Shown piece after piece: positions 43,272-51,376 of a DNA stretch of 64,000 bases; position 1 is the stretch's first letter, and every line of letters starts with the position of its first letter. A program made the position numbers and the translations under genes. The notes beneath the pieces are model-generated. The model had not been told where the DNA came from. It saw only the letters and a list, made by a program, of their open reading frames with translations, and ran no database searches. The DNA comes from Nitrospira sp. (GTDB lineage: Bacteria > Nitrospirota > Nitrospiria > Nitrospirales > Nitrospiraceae), in the NCBI GenBank assembly GCA_037045225.1, contig JBAOHZ010000009.1:930001-994000 (forward strand), given 5' to 3'.

Positions 43272-43976
43272 TTAAAACGACAAGAATTCCGTGAGTTTCT
43301 CAGGCAGATGACACGTTTCGCACTTCCGGCTCAAGACTCGACCGTCATACTCGGTTTTATTATCGTGACAACGGAAGCAATCCGCCTGTGCCCGTTTGTG
43401 GAGGACGGAACTTTCGGGATGTTCAGGCTTCCAGGGTCGGCTATCGGCCGACACATGCCCGCGAGGAATCACGATGGGATAGCCTTTGATCGGCCGTTCA
43501 TGCACGACCGCCGCATGACAGGTCGTGCAGCCCTCGCCCTGCCCACGCTGACTGAATGCGTCCATGTGCTTGCGGTGGCTCATGACCAGTCCCACATCCT
43601 TCACGGGTGCCGGTAAATCCCGGGTCGCAATCTCCGACACGCGCAAGATGTTCCGATGACATCCCAGACAGACGGCTGAATCGACATGCGCGCGTAAATT
43701 GTACGGCTCGGTCGGTTTGCCGAACAGATAGATGGCGACGTCCCTGGTGCCATGCCAGGCCTTGTCTTCCAACCAGCCGACAACTCCTGGCCGAACGTGG
43801 CACGCCACGCACTCGACCTCTTTGTGGGATGATTCCAGCCAGCGCTCATAGGCCGGTTGAATAGTGTGACAGCTGGCACAAAACTTCGGATGGTTGGTCA
43901 GCGGAACCGCAACTCCTCCTAAAGCCACTGCGCCGGCCATGATCGCTCCGAGCACAATGACGGAGGTCTTACGCAT
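43272..43976 (-). CDS. Hexahaem NapC/NirT-like cytochrome c
   Basis: From ATG 43976 the product has 234 residues. It has an N-terminal membrane anchor (VIVLGAIMAGAVALGGVAVP) and six CxxCH haem sites: CASCH, CVACH, CLGCH, CTTCH, CFRCH, CETCH. The first part resembles NapC/NirT quinol dehydrogenases (NHPKFCASCHTIQPAYERW). It probably passes electrons between the quinone pool and periplasmic enzymes. Its start overlaps the mobB stop by 8 nt. A longer in-frame reading to 44132 lies within mobB and is rejected. Confidence 0.9.
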   Translation of the reverse strand: MRKTSVIVLGAIMAGAVALGGVAVPLTNHPKFCASCHTIQPAYERWLESSHKEVECVACHVRPGVVGWLEDKAWHGTRDVAIYLFGKPTEPYNLRAHVDSAVCLGCHRNILRVSEIATRDLPAPVKDVGLVMSHRKHMDAFSQRGQGEGCTTCHAAVVHERPIKGYPIVIPRGHVSADSRPWKPEHPESSVLHKRAQADCFRCHDNKTEYDGRVLSRKCETCHLPEKLTEFLSF

Positions 43977-44478
43977 TATCCCGTTGAGATTTGGGGAAGT
44001 GCCGGATGATGAGCGCCGCCACGCCGGCCACATCATCGGGGTCGAGCAGCGGGACCGCTGTCTCGACCGGCTTGTTGGACACGATGGCCAGCAGCCCATC
44101 CTGCGAGACCGGCACCTCGCCGATTTGATCACGAACCACCACGATCTTGGGATACCCCTCGCTCCGCCATCCCTCGGCCAGGATCAAATCATAGGATGCA
44201 TCGAGATACTGTTCGCGCACCTCCTCGACGTTCATATGGTCCGACACATCGGCGAACATCGCGAGGCTGCTTTTCGAGATGATGACAACACTGCTGGCCC
44301 CGGCTTGTTTGTGACGCCAGCTGTCTTTGCCTTCCGTATCCAAATCGAATCCATGGCCGGCATGTTTGACGGTGGCCACTTTATATCCTGCCCTGACCAG
44401 TTCAGGGATCACACGCTCAATCAGCGTCGTCTTGCCGCTATTGGATCGTCCGACAAAAGACAAAATCGGCACGGACAT
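43969..44478 (-). CDS. mobB: Molybdopterin-guanine dinucleotide biosynthesis adaptor MobB
   Basis: From ATG 44478 (AAAGGAACG upstream) the 169-residue GTP-binding protein has the P-loop GRSNSGKTTLIERVI, VKHAGHGFDLDTEGKDSWRH, ASSVVIIS and AEGWRSEGYPKIVV, all typical of MobB. It helps to convert molybdenum cofactor into the dinucleotide form used by DMSO-reductase-family enzymes. It follows moeA by 20 nt, so cofactor insertion steps are grouped. Confidence 0.92.
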   Translation of the reverse strand: MSVPILSFVGRSNSGKTTLIERVIPELVRAGYKVATVKHAGHGFDLDTEGKDSWRHKQAGASSVVIISKSSLAMFADVSDHMNVEEVREQYLDASYDLILAEGWRSEGYPKIVVVRDQIGEVPVSQDGLLAIVSNKPVETAVPLLDPDDVAGVAALIIRHFPKSQRDNA

Positions 44479-44498
44479 GAACACGTTCCTTTCGCGGC

Positions 44499-45797
44499 TC
44501 AACAACAGGATGGGCGATGACCGGTCGGGGCCATCGGGGCCGCCTGCTCCAGCCAGGCCGACCCACTGAGCAATTGTACGGTCACCGGGTCGCCCGGATT
44601 AACCCGTTCCACCTCGACGGGAAGGTCGATCAGACAATTGGCTTTCACCATGGAGGTGAGAATGCCTGACCCTTGATCGCCGGTCGTCCGAACTTTGAAC
44701 ACTCCGTTCTCCCGCCACAACACTCCACGGAGGAAATGCCGGCGGTCGGTCCGCTTCGAAAACTTCTCCTGAAACACCGCCTCCAGCAGCGGGCGCCCAA
44801 ACCCTCGCGCTCCCGCCAGCTTCAGCATCGCAGGTCGCACCAGTTGCTCGAATGTCACCATCGAGGAAACAGGATTCCCAGGCAATCCGAACGCCAGTTT
44901 GCCCTGAATCTTTCCGAAGGCAAGCGGCTGGCCCGGTCGGATCGCCAGCTTCCAGAAATTCATCTCGGCGCCCAGATCCCGAAAGACGGCTTTTGTGAAG
45001 TCGTAGTCACCCATCGACACACCGCCCGACAACACGAGAATATCGGCATTCAATCCGTGCGAAATCTTTTCTTTCAACGCGGCAGGCGTGTCTCGCGCGA
45101 TCCCCAGCAGGATCGGCACGCCACCGGCCTCCTGCACCGCAGCGGCAATGCCGTAACTGTTCGAATTGATGATTTTCTCTTCGCTGAACCGCTCATCGAG
45201 ATCGGCCAACTCATCACCGGTCGACAAAATCGCGACCCGTGGACGCTGATACACCAACACAAAAGACTTCGCCAGGATAGCCAGCATGCCCGCTTCGCCG
45301 GAACGAATGGTCGTTCCTTTGGGAATGATGCACTCGCCCTTTTTCACATCTTCCCCCTGCGGTCGGATGTTCGATCCGCGGGGCTCCGGCTTGAAGACAC
45401 GCACCGAATCGGGCGTATGCTCCGTATCCTCGACCTTGAGGACGGTATCCGCGCCCTTCGGAATCGGCGCACCAGTCATGATCCGGATCGCTTGCCCCCG
45501 TCCCACAGTCTTGGTCGGCATCTTTCCTGCCGGCACATCTTCAATGACGGTCAACATGACCGGCTTGGCAATCGTCTGCTCCTGCTGAATATCTTCCGCC
45601 CGCACGGCAAAGCCGTCCATGGCGGAATTGTCCCACGGCGGATTGTGACGTTCGGCGATGATATCTTCACCCAATACACGCCCCAACGTATCGAGAATGG
45701 AGATCTTCTCAAGACCGAGCGGAGTCGTGGCGTCCAGCACAATACGCTGCGCCTCGTGGAGCGGAGTCAATCCGGTTGTTGCATCAAGAGCTTTCAC
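44499..45797 (-). CDS. moeA: Molybdopterin molybdenumtransferase MoeA
   Basis: The 432-residue protein has the MoeA pattern: HNPPWDNSAMDGFAVRAEDI, IMTGAPIPKGADTVLKVEDT, VAILSTGDELADL, VLSGGVSMGDYDF, KLAIRPGQPLAFGKI and LPGNPVSSMVTFEQL. MoeA inserts molybdate into adenylylated molybdopterin. GTG 45797 is the start, with GGGACGGTGA upstream. The C-terminal domain IV is present. It lies between an Mrp-type ATPase gene and mobB on the same strand. Confidence 0.95.
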   Translation of the reverse strand: MKALDATTGLTPLHEAQRIVLDATTPLGLEKISILDTLGRVLGEDIIAERHNPPWDNSAMDGFAVRAEDIQQEQTIAKPVMLTVIEDVPAGKMPTKTVGRGQAIRIMTGAPIPKGADTVLKVEDTEHTPDSVRVFKPEPRGSNIRPQGEDVKKGECIIPKGTTIRSGEAGMLAILAKSFVLVYQRPRVAILSTGDELADLDERFSEEKIINSNSYGIAAAVQEAGGVPILLGIARDTPAALKEKISHGLNADILVLSGGVSMGDYDFTKAVFRDLGAEMNFWKLAIRPGQPLAFGKIQGKLAFGLPGNPVSSMVTFEQLVRPAMLKLAGARGFGRPLLEAVFQEKFSKRTDRRHFLRGVLWRENGVFKVRTTGDQGSGILTSMVKANCLIDLPVEVERVNPGDPVTVQLLSGSAWLEQAAPMAPTGHRPSCC

Positions 45798-45811
45798 GCG
45801 TCACCGTCCCA

Positions 45812-46768
45812 TCAATGTTGCTGACGTGGCGCCAGCTTGACCAGCGATCCGCTCTTCTTGCAGAACGCTTCGACCTGATTGGCGATATCATGATACGCCT
45901 GCGCGGTTGCCGAATCGGAGTTAAAGAGCGCAAACGGCTCGCCCGCATCGCTCTGGGTCACCACATCAGGGTCCAACGGAATCCGTCCCAAGAAGGGAAC
46001 ACCCATGTCCAAAGCCGAGGCTTCGCCACCGCCCTTGCGGAACACATTCACTTCCTTATGGCAGTGAGGACACTCCAAGCCGCTCATATTTTCGACGATG
46101 CCGACGATCGGCACTTCGCTGTCCTTACAGAAGGTCACCGACTTCCGAGAGTCGAGCAGCGCCACTTCTTGCGGTGTCGTAATGATCACGGCCCCGCTGA
46201 CACCGCCTAAGAGATCAATGGTCGTCACCGACTCGTTGCCGGTCCCGGGGGGCAGATCGATCAACAGAAAATTGAGATCCTGCCATTCCACCCCTCCCAA
46301 CAGCTGATTGATGAATTCGTATTTATAGGCGTCGCGCCAGATGATCGGATCATCGGAGTTCTGCAACAAGAACGACATCGACGCGATCTTCATGTTGTAG
46401 GCTTGAAACGGAATGATTCCGCCCGAGGTGCTGATCTTCAGCTTCTGGCCTTCGGCGCCGACCATCTTCGGAATGTTGGGACCGTGAATGTCCATGTCGC
46501 AAATCCCGACATGCCAGCCTTTGAGCGCAAGGCTGACGGCCAAATTGGTGGTGCAGGTGCTCTTGCCCACTCCGCCCTTGTTGCTCATGACCAGCACTTT
46601 ATATTCAATCCGTTCCATACGTTTCGCGACGAGCCACCGACTGTGGCCTTCCTTGTCTTTCTGACAGGTTTCGTTTTCGTCGCAAATGGCGCAGGCCCAC
46701 ATATAGGTGCAGGCATCTCCACCGCTGCTGGAACCGGGCTGTGAAATGACGTTTAACTCGCGTGGCAT
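45812..46768 (-). CDS. Mrp/NBP35-type iron-sulfur carrier ATPase
   Basis: The 318-residue protein has a cysteine-rich N-terminus (CTYMWACAICDENETC), a deviant Walker A (MSNKGGVGKSTCTTNL) with the lysine pair of the ParA/MinD group, LLIDLPPGTGNE as switch motif and a CPHC motif near residue 230. Mrp/ApbC and NBP35 proteins carry and deliver iron-sulfur clusters to client enzymes. In a Moco operon the likely client is a molybdoenzyme with Fe-S clusters. The extra N-terminal cysteines could hold a second cluster, as in NBP35. Confidence 0.9.
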   Translation of the reverse strand: MPRELNVISQPGSSSGGDACTYMWACAICDENETCQKDKEGHSRWLVAKRMERIEYKVLVMSNKGGVGKSTCTTNLAVSLALKGWHVGICDMDIHGPNIPKMVGAEGQKLKISTSGGIIPFQAYNMKIASMSFLLQNSDDPIIWRDAYKYEFINQLLGGVEWQDLNFLLIDLPPGTGNESVTTIDLLGGVSGAVIITTPQEVALLDSRKSVTFCKDSEVPIVGIVENMSGLECPHCHKEVNVFRKGGGEASALDMGVPFLGRIPLDPDVVTQSDAGEPFALFNSDSATAQAYHDIANQVEAFCKKSGSLVKLAPRQQH

Positions 46769-46848
46769 CTCAGACTCCTCATAAAGCGTACATCATGATG
46801 CGAACAACGAAAGCGTGCTTTCGTCATGTTGCTGAATCCTGCCCTGCC

Positions 46849-47793
46849 TTACCCTCGACGACCAGTCGGCACACCGACATAGTCACTATCACCGCCACCG
46901 GCCGGCATCGATGGCCCTGGTTTCCCAAGACCGGGGCCCGCCGCAGCGACCGCCGGCACAAGCGACTCTTCGGGAGCGGCCGCTTTCTTCTTGTTGAAGA
47001 TTCCGGCGCTCACGATCCCGACCTCATAAAAAATGTACATCGGCAGCGCCATCAGGCACTGATTGAAGGGGTCCGGCGTCGGCGTCAGAATCGCGGCGAA
47101 GATAAACGCCGCGAGGAAGGCCCACTTGCGATATCGTTTCAGCAGCGGGGCATCCACCCAACCCAGTTTGGCCAGCAGGGTAATCACCAACGGCACTTCA
47201 AAAATGAGACCGAAGACCAGAAGAAACCACAGCGCGAATCCGACATATTGCGCAATCGACAGTTGCGGAATAAAGCCGGCATTCACGCCATACGAAATCA
47301 AAAAGTTGAGCGCAAAGGGGAGCACAAAGAAAAACGAGAACAACAAGCCCAAATAAAACGCCAGAGTACTCAGGATCACAAATGGACCGACAAATCTCCG
47401 CTCCTGCGCATGGAGGCCGGGCACCACAAAATGCCAGAACTCAATCAACATATAAGGAGTCCCCAGCACCAGAGCAAAGAGACCCGCCACTTTCACGTTT
47501 TGCCACAACGCTTCAGCCGGTGCGAGAAAGACGAAGGGGACGGTGGGAAGATCAGTAGGGATCCAGGACAGGGATCCGGGTACGAACATGTTCTGGAGCG
47601 GCACCCGGATCCACTTCACCAGCGTATCGGCATAAAAGAACGTTCCGACGAAGATAATCGCCGTCACGATGACTGCACGGGTCAGCCGGACTTGGAGCTC
47701 AACCAAGTGCTCCATGACCGGCATTTTTTTATCTTCAAGCGGCTTAAAGACCGTGTCTTGCAGCCACTCTTGAAACTTGAACCCGTCAGCCAT
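46849..47793 (-). CDS. tatC: Sec-independent translocase TatC
   Basis: The 314-residue protein has the TatC start (MEHLVELQVRLTRAVIV), six membrane segments, and conserved motifs APAEALWQNVKVAGLFALVL and FVVPGLHAQERRFVGPF. A low-complexity tail of about 50 residues after the last segment (KKKAAAPEESLVPAVAAAG) exceeds the E. coli length of 258. TatC is the receptor for twin-arginine signal peptides and acts with TatA and TatB, which are not in the window. Its placement with Moco genes fits export of a folded molybdoenzyme. Confidence 0.94.
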   Translation of the reverse strand: MADGFKFQEWLQDTVFKPLEDKKMPVMEHLVELQVRLTRAVIVTAIIFVGTFFYADTLVKWIRVPLQNMFVPGSLSWIPTDLPTVPFVFLAPAEALWQNVKVAGLFALVLGTPYMLIEFWHFVVPGLHAQERRFVGPFVILSTLAFYLGLLFSFFFVLPFALNFLISYGVNAGFIPQLSIAQYVGFALWFLLVFGLIFEVPLVITLLAKLGWVDAPLLKRYRKWAFLAAFIFAAILTPTPDPFNQCLMALPMYIFYEVGIVSAGIFNKKKAAAPEESLVPAVAAAGPGLGKPGPSMPAGGGDSDYVGVPTGRRG

Positions 47794-47816
47794 TCAAAAT
47801 CGCTTTCAGCAGGAGG

Positions 47817-47855
47817 CTTTCGGCCATCAGTCGGAATCAGACTGATAGCCGAAAG
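47817..47855. repeat. Inverted repeat between htrA and tatC
   Basis: CTTTCGGCCATCAGTC and GACTGATAGCCGAAAG pair over 16 bases with one mismatch around a 7-nt loop. It lies 19 nt after the htrA stop on the minus strand and about 24 nt before tatC. No T-run follows, so it may stabilise or process the mRNA, or act as a weak attenuator. Confidence 0.6.
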
Positions 47856-47873
47856 CGGTCCGCTGGTTGCTGT

Positions 47874-49409
47874 CTATTTCGGGTTGACGGCTACGAACAG
47901 ATTGTTCCCCTGCCGACTCAGCAGGAGCACCACCATTTCGTCTTTCTTCACCTTGGCTGACGCCTTTTGGTAATCCTCAAGGCTCTTAACCACTTCGTGG
48001 TTGACCTCTTGAATCACGTCGCCACGCTGCAACCCTGCGGATTCAGCAGGGCTGCCGGCCTCAACGGAACTGACCACCACGCCGGTGGTTTTTGCAGGAA
48101 TGTTCAACTGGCTCTGCATCGCGGCATCCAGCATCTGAACCCGTAACGACGCCAAGACATTGTCCGGCGGCTTCACCGTCTCAGCCGGAGGAGCGGCAGG
48201 ACCAGGCTCCCGCTTGGCGAGCACTTCGTCAGACGGCCGCTCAGCCACCTTCACCTTCAACAGCTGCTCTTTCCCTTCACGCAGAATCTTGATGTCGGCG
48301 TCCTTGCCGACCCCCATCCGCGCGACTAAGTTCCGCAGCTGGCTGACGCTCTGCACCTCTTTGCCGTTGAATGCAATAACCACATCGCCACGGCGCATGC
48401 CCGCCGTATGGGAGGGACCATTCTCATTCACATCGCTGATGAGCACACCTTTGCGTTCCTCAGGCAACTTGAAGGACTTCGCCAGGGCCGGGGTAATTTC
48501 CTGAATGGCCACGCCCATCCACCCGCGCACCACTTTGCCCATTTTCGTCAGGCTCTCAACGATGTCCGTCGCGATGCTGCTCGGAATGGCAAAACCAATG
48601 CCTTCGGATCCGCCCGTGCGGGAGAAGATCGCCGTATTGATCCCGATCAACTTGCCCTGCAAGTTCACCAACGCTCCACCGGAATTACCCGGATTGATGG
48701 CCGCATCGGTCTGAATAAAGTCTTCGTAATCGGCAATGCCCACGTTCCCGCGTCCCAGCGCGCTGATAATGCCCATGGTCACGGTTGAGCTCAGGCCGAA
48801 CGGACTGCCCACCGCAAGCACCACGTCACCGACCTGCAACTCGTCATAATCCGCCCACTTCATGGAGCTGAGGTCTTTGGCTTCGATCTTAATGATGGCC
48901 AAATCCGTCTTCGGATCGGTTCCGATGATTTTGGCCGGAAATTCGCGGCGGTCCGACAGAGTCACCGTGATTTGGGTCGCGCCTTCAACCACGTGGTTAT
49001 TGGTGACGATATACCCGTTCGGCTCAAGGATCACACCGGATCCGGCACTCTGTTCAGGGCGATGGGGACCACCACCGGGAGGGCCTGGCGGGCCACCGGG
49101 TCCACCTGGCGGTTCCATACCGGGCGGCTCATCACCAGGGCCGGGAGGCGGGCCACCGAATGGTCCGCCCGGAGGAAGCTGACGACGACCTTCGCGACGC
49201 CCCTCCCCTCCACCGGTGACGGCAATGTTGACGACTGCAGGGGTCACCGACTTGACGATTTCTGAGAATCCCTGCGCAAACGCCGGGGGGACACCTGCCG
49301 CCTGAGCCTGAGACCCTGGCTGCATTCCGCCGACTAGGAGCGTGGCAGCGATCATGGGAATCCCTGCCAGTACGGACAGCACTTTCCTGCGCCGATGTCG
49401 ATACGTCAT
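47874..49409 (-). CDS. HtrA/DegP-type periplasmic serine protease
   Basis: ATG 49409 (AGAGGAG upstream) gives 511 residues with a signal peptide (SVLAGIPMIAATLLVGG, cleavage near AQA-AG). The trypsin-like domain carries the triad His in TNNHVVEG, Asp in DPKTDLAIIKI and Ser in NPGNSGGALV. Two PDZ domains follow (GWMGVAIQEITPALAKSFKL; TTGVVVSSVEAGSPAESAGL). Unusual is a Pro/Gly-rich linker of about 45 residues before the protease core. It degrades or refolds damaged periplasmic proteins. It heads the tatC-mrp-moeA run, with an inverted repeat after its stop. Confidence 0.93.
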   Translation of the reverse strand: MTYRHRRRKVLSVLAGIPMIAATLLVGGMQPGSQAQAAGVPPAFAQGFSEIVKSVTPAVVNIAVTGGGEGRREGRRQLPPGGPFGGPPPGPGDEPPGMEPPGGPGGPPGPPGGGPHRPEQSAGSGVILEPNGYIVTNNHVVEGATQITVTLSDRREFPAKIIGTDPKTDLAIIKIEAKDLSSMKWADYDELQVGDVVLAVGSPFGLSSTVTMGIISALGRGNVGIADYEDFIQTDAAINPGNSGGALVNLQGKLIGINTAIFSRTGGSEGIGFAIPSSIATDIVESLTKMGKVVRGWMGVAIQEITPALAKSFKLPEERKGVLISDVNENGPSHTAGMRRGDVVIAFNGKEVQSVSQLRNLVARMGVGKDADIKILREGKEQLLKVKVAERPSDEVLAKREPGPAAPPAETVKPPDNVLASLRVQMLDAAMQSQLNIPAKTTGVVVSSVEAGSPAESAGLQRGDVIQEVNHEVVKSLEDYQKASAKVKKDEMVVLLLSRQGNNLFVAVNPK

Positions 49410-49538
49410 GTGTACTCCTCTGGAAACCTGAAAATGAGGAACCATCCTCCGCGCCATCATGAACGAGTCATTCTACACTAATCACAGAATCGCCTTCAAA
49501 GAGGAAAACGCGGAGCCCGTTTCTCCGATACACAGTCG

Positions 49539-50312
49539 TCATGGCCTCGGCATCGCAACCAACTCAAGCTCCCGCTGCTCGACCCAGGCTCGCTGTAGAT
49601 TCCCGGCCAATCGCTTCGCCGCCTGCTCCATCGACACCACACGAAGCGTCACAGGGGCGCCTTCATAGGACGGCGGCCAGATGCGCCGCTCTGGATCCTG
49701 CGGGCGCAGATAAATGACCGGGTACCACTGCGAAATCCCAGGCGCCGTGGGACTATCCAACGTCGCCATGGCTCGCCCCTCCGCGCGGAGAAGCTGTCGG
49801 CCTGTTGAGCCATCAACCAGGGCCGCTTCCGCCAAGGACCAGTTGTCGCGACGGAACCCCGGCTGCCGGTGGCTCGTCCAGCCGAGAAACAGCGAGGCGG
49901 GATACTCCTGCTCTGTGCTCGAGAGAACCACGACCAGGACATAGTCCACACTCTGCTGGCGCGCAAGGTCAGTCCAATTCGGATGCGGCGCACCCACCGG
50001 AATCTCACCGAGATTCACCACCCGCTTAATAGCAATGGGAAAGCCCAGATTGACCTGCTCACTGAGCGTCTCAGCCAGTCTTGCCTGAGCCTCCTCAGGC
50101 ATACCCGGGGCCGCCTCCTGAGCCGACCGATCGGAGAGCACAACCAGCGCAGTTCGAAGCGGACGTTGCACCGGCAACTCAACGCCGGCTGATTCGTCGG
50201 CCGCGGCAAGAGCGACATACTGGCTCAACCGGCTGGGTGGAGACGTCACGGCACAACCGGTCAGCAACAACATCCAGGCCAACCACAGAACCCAGCCTTG
50301 GTTCCGGCTCAT
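49539..50312 (-). CDS. Lipoprotein, unknown function
   Basis: ATG 50312 with GGGAGGG 4 nt upstream gives 257 residues starting MSRNQGWVLWLAWMLLL and the lipobox LTGC. The mature part shows TALVVLSDRSAQEAAPGMPE and DLARQQSVDYVLVVVLSSTE, a pattern like proteins that sense or build envelope structures, but I cannot name a family. It is divergent from the glycosyltransferase gene. It is likely attached to the outer membrane, as the residue after Cys is Ala. Confidence 0.7.
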   Translation of the reverse strand: MSRNQGWVLWLAWMLLLTGCAVTSPPSRLSQYVALAAADESAGVELPVQRPLRTALVVLSDRSAQEAAPGMPEEAQARLAETLSEQVNLGFPIAIKRVVNLGEIPVGAPHPNWTDLARQQSVDYVLVVVLSSTEQEYPASLFLGWTSHRQPGFRRDNWSLAEAALVDGSTGRQLLRAEGRAMATLDSPTAPGISQWYPVIYLRPQDPERRIWPPSYEGAPVTLRVVSMEQAAKRLAGNLQRAWVEQRELELVAMPRP

Positions 50313-50503
50313 CGCACCCTCCCGCCAGAGAACTACGCTAGGGCATCCTACCGTGGTGCGATTACGATCGCCCCCGGTCGATGGCGCTGTCAAGACCCGA
50401 TCCTCACGCCTTGCATTTCGCTCCTCGGTCAGATACCGTGGGGCACCATTCGCCGCTGGCGGACGGATCGGTCCCGCACAATCCGACACGAGGCTGTCCC
50501 GAC

Positions 50504-51376
50504 GTGACACCCTGCCCGACCCAGACGCCTTCCCTTTCGGTCATCATCCCGGCCTATAACGAGGCGCAACGCCTTCCACTCTGCCTGAAGCAGGTCCTTG
50601 CGTATTTGGATGAACGCGGCGGGACCTATGAAGTCCTCGTCGTCGATGACGGCAGTCGCGACCAGACCGCGCAGGCAGTCGAGTCGGTAGCCCATCGCTG
50701 CCCCCACGTGCGACTCATTCGGCTGACCAGCAACATGGGAAAAGGCGCGGCCGTTCGCCGTGGCATGCAGGCGGCGCGTGGCACGTATCAATTGTTTGTG
50801 GACGCGGATGGAGCCACGCCGATCGAAGAATTGGCACGACTGGAATCGGCGCTCCTGGCAGGAGCGGATCTCGCCATCGGGTCACGGGCACTGGCGTCCC
50901 AAGATCCCACCTTCACCGTCCGGGCACGGTGGCATCGTAACCTGCTGGGAAATCTCTTCAACCACATCGTGCAACGCCTGGGCCTTCGCGATATTGCCGA
51001 CACGCAATGCGGATTCAAGCTCTTTCGTCGATCGATCGCTCAAGACTTGTTTTCGGTCGCCTGCGTCGATGGGTATGCGTTCGACTTGGAGCTGCTCTAT
51101 GTCGCGCGCCAACGCGGCTACCGGCTGGCGGAAGTCCCCATCAATTGGATCGACCAGCCAGGCTCGAAAGTTCGCCCCTGGCGCGACGGGTTCGTCATGC
51201 TGCAAGAACTCCAGGCCATCCGGAAACGTGACTCGCAAGGGCTGTACATACGACGCGGCCGGCTCGCACCAAATGGCATCGAACCGGCCTTAGCCTCCAC
51301 AAACCCACTCATTTCTAACAGGCATCCAGCCGATCATTCCCGCCGTCGCAAAATCACCACCTTGGGATCGGCATAG
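50504..51376 (+). CDS. Family-2 glycosyltransferase, ALG5/DPM1-like
   Basis: The GT-A fold enzyme has SVIIPAYNEAQRLPLCLKQV, LVVDDGSRDQTAQAV, NMGKGAAVRRGMQAARG, the DADGATP metal site, and DTQCGFKLFRR plus YAFDLELLYVARQ, typical of dolichyl-phosphate beta-glucosyltransferase-like enzymes that charge a polyprenyl phosphate. GTG 50504 gives 290 residues; an ATG at 50381 would add 41 residues of unlikely sequence. Its end overlaps the convergent membrane-protein gene by 43 nt. The sugar is probably glucose or mannose from a nucleotide donor. Confidence 0.85.
   Translation: MTPCPTQTPSLSVIIPAYNEAQRLPLCLKQVLAYLDERGGTYEVLVVDDGSRDQTAQAVESVAHRCPHVRLIRLTSNMGKGAAVRRGMQAARGTYQLFVDADGATPIEELARLESALLAGADLAIGSRALASQDPTFTVRARWHRNLLGNLFNHIVQRLGLRDIADTQCGFKLFRRSIAQDLFSVACVDGYAFDLELLYVARQRGYRLAEVPINWIDQPGSKVRPWRDGFVMLQELQAIRKRDSQGLYIRRGRLAPNGIEPALASTNPLISNRHPADHSRRRKITTLGSA

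Noticed and set aside
44673..45824. A 383-codon plus-strand frame opposite moeA
   Set aside because: It is the complement of MoeA coding sequence, with Arg- and His-rich unstructured composition.
46762..47973. A 403-codon plus-strand open frame opposite tatC
   Set aside because: TatC on the other strand is beyond doubt. The plus frame is a mirror of its codon bias.
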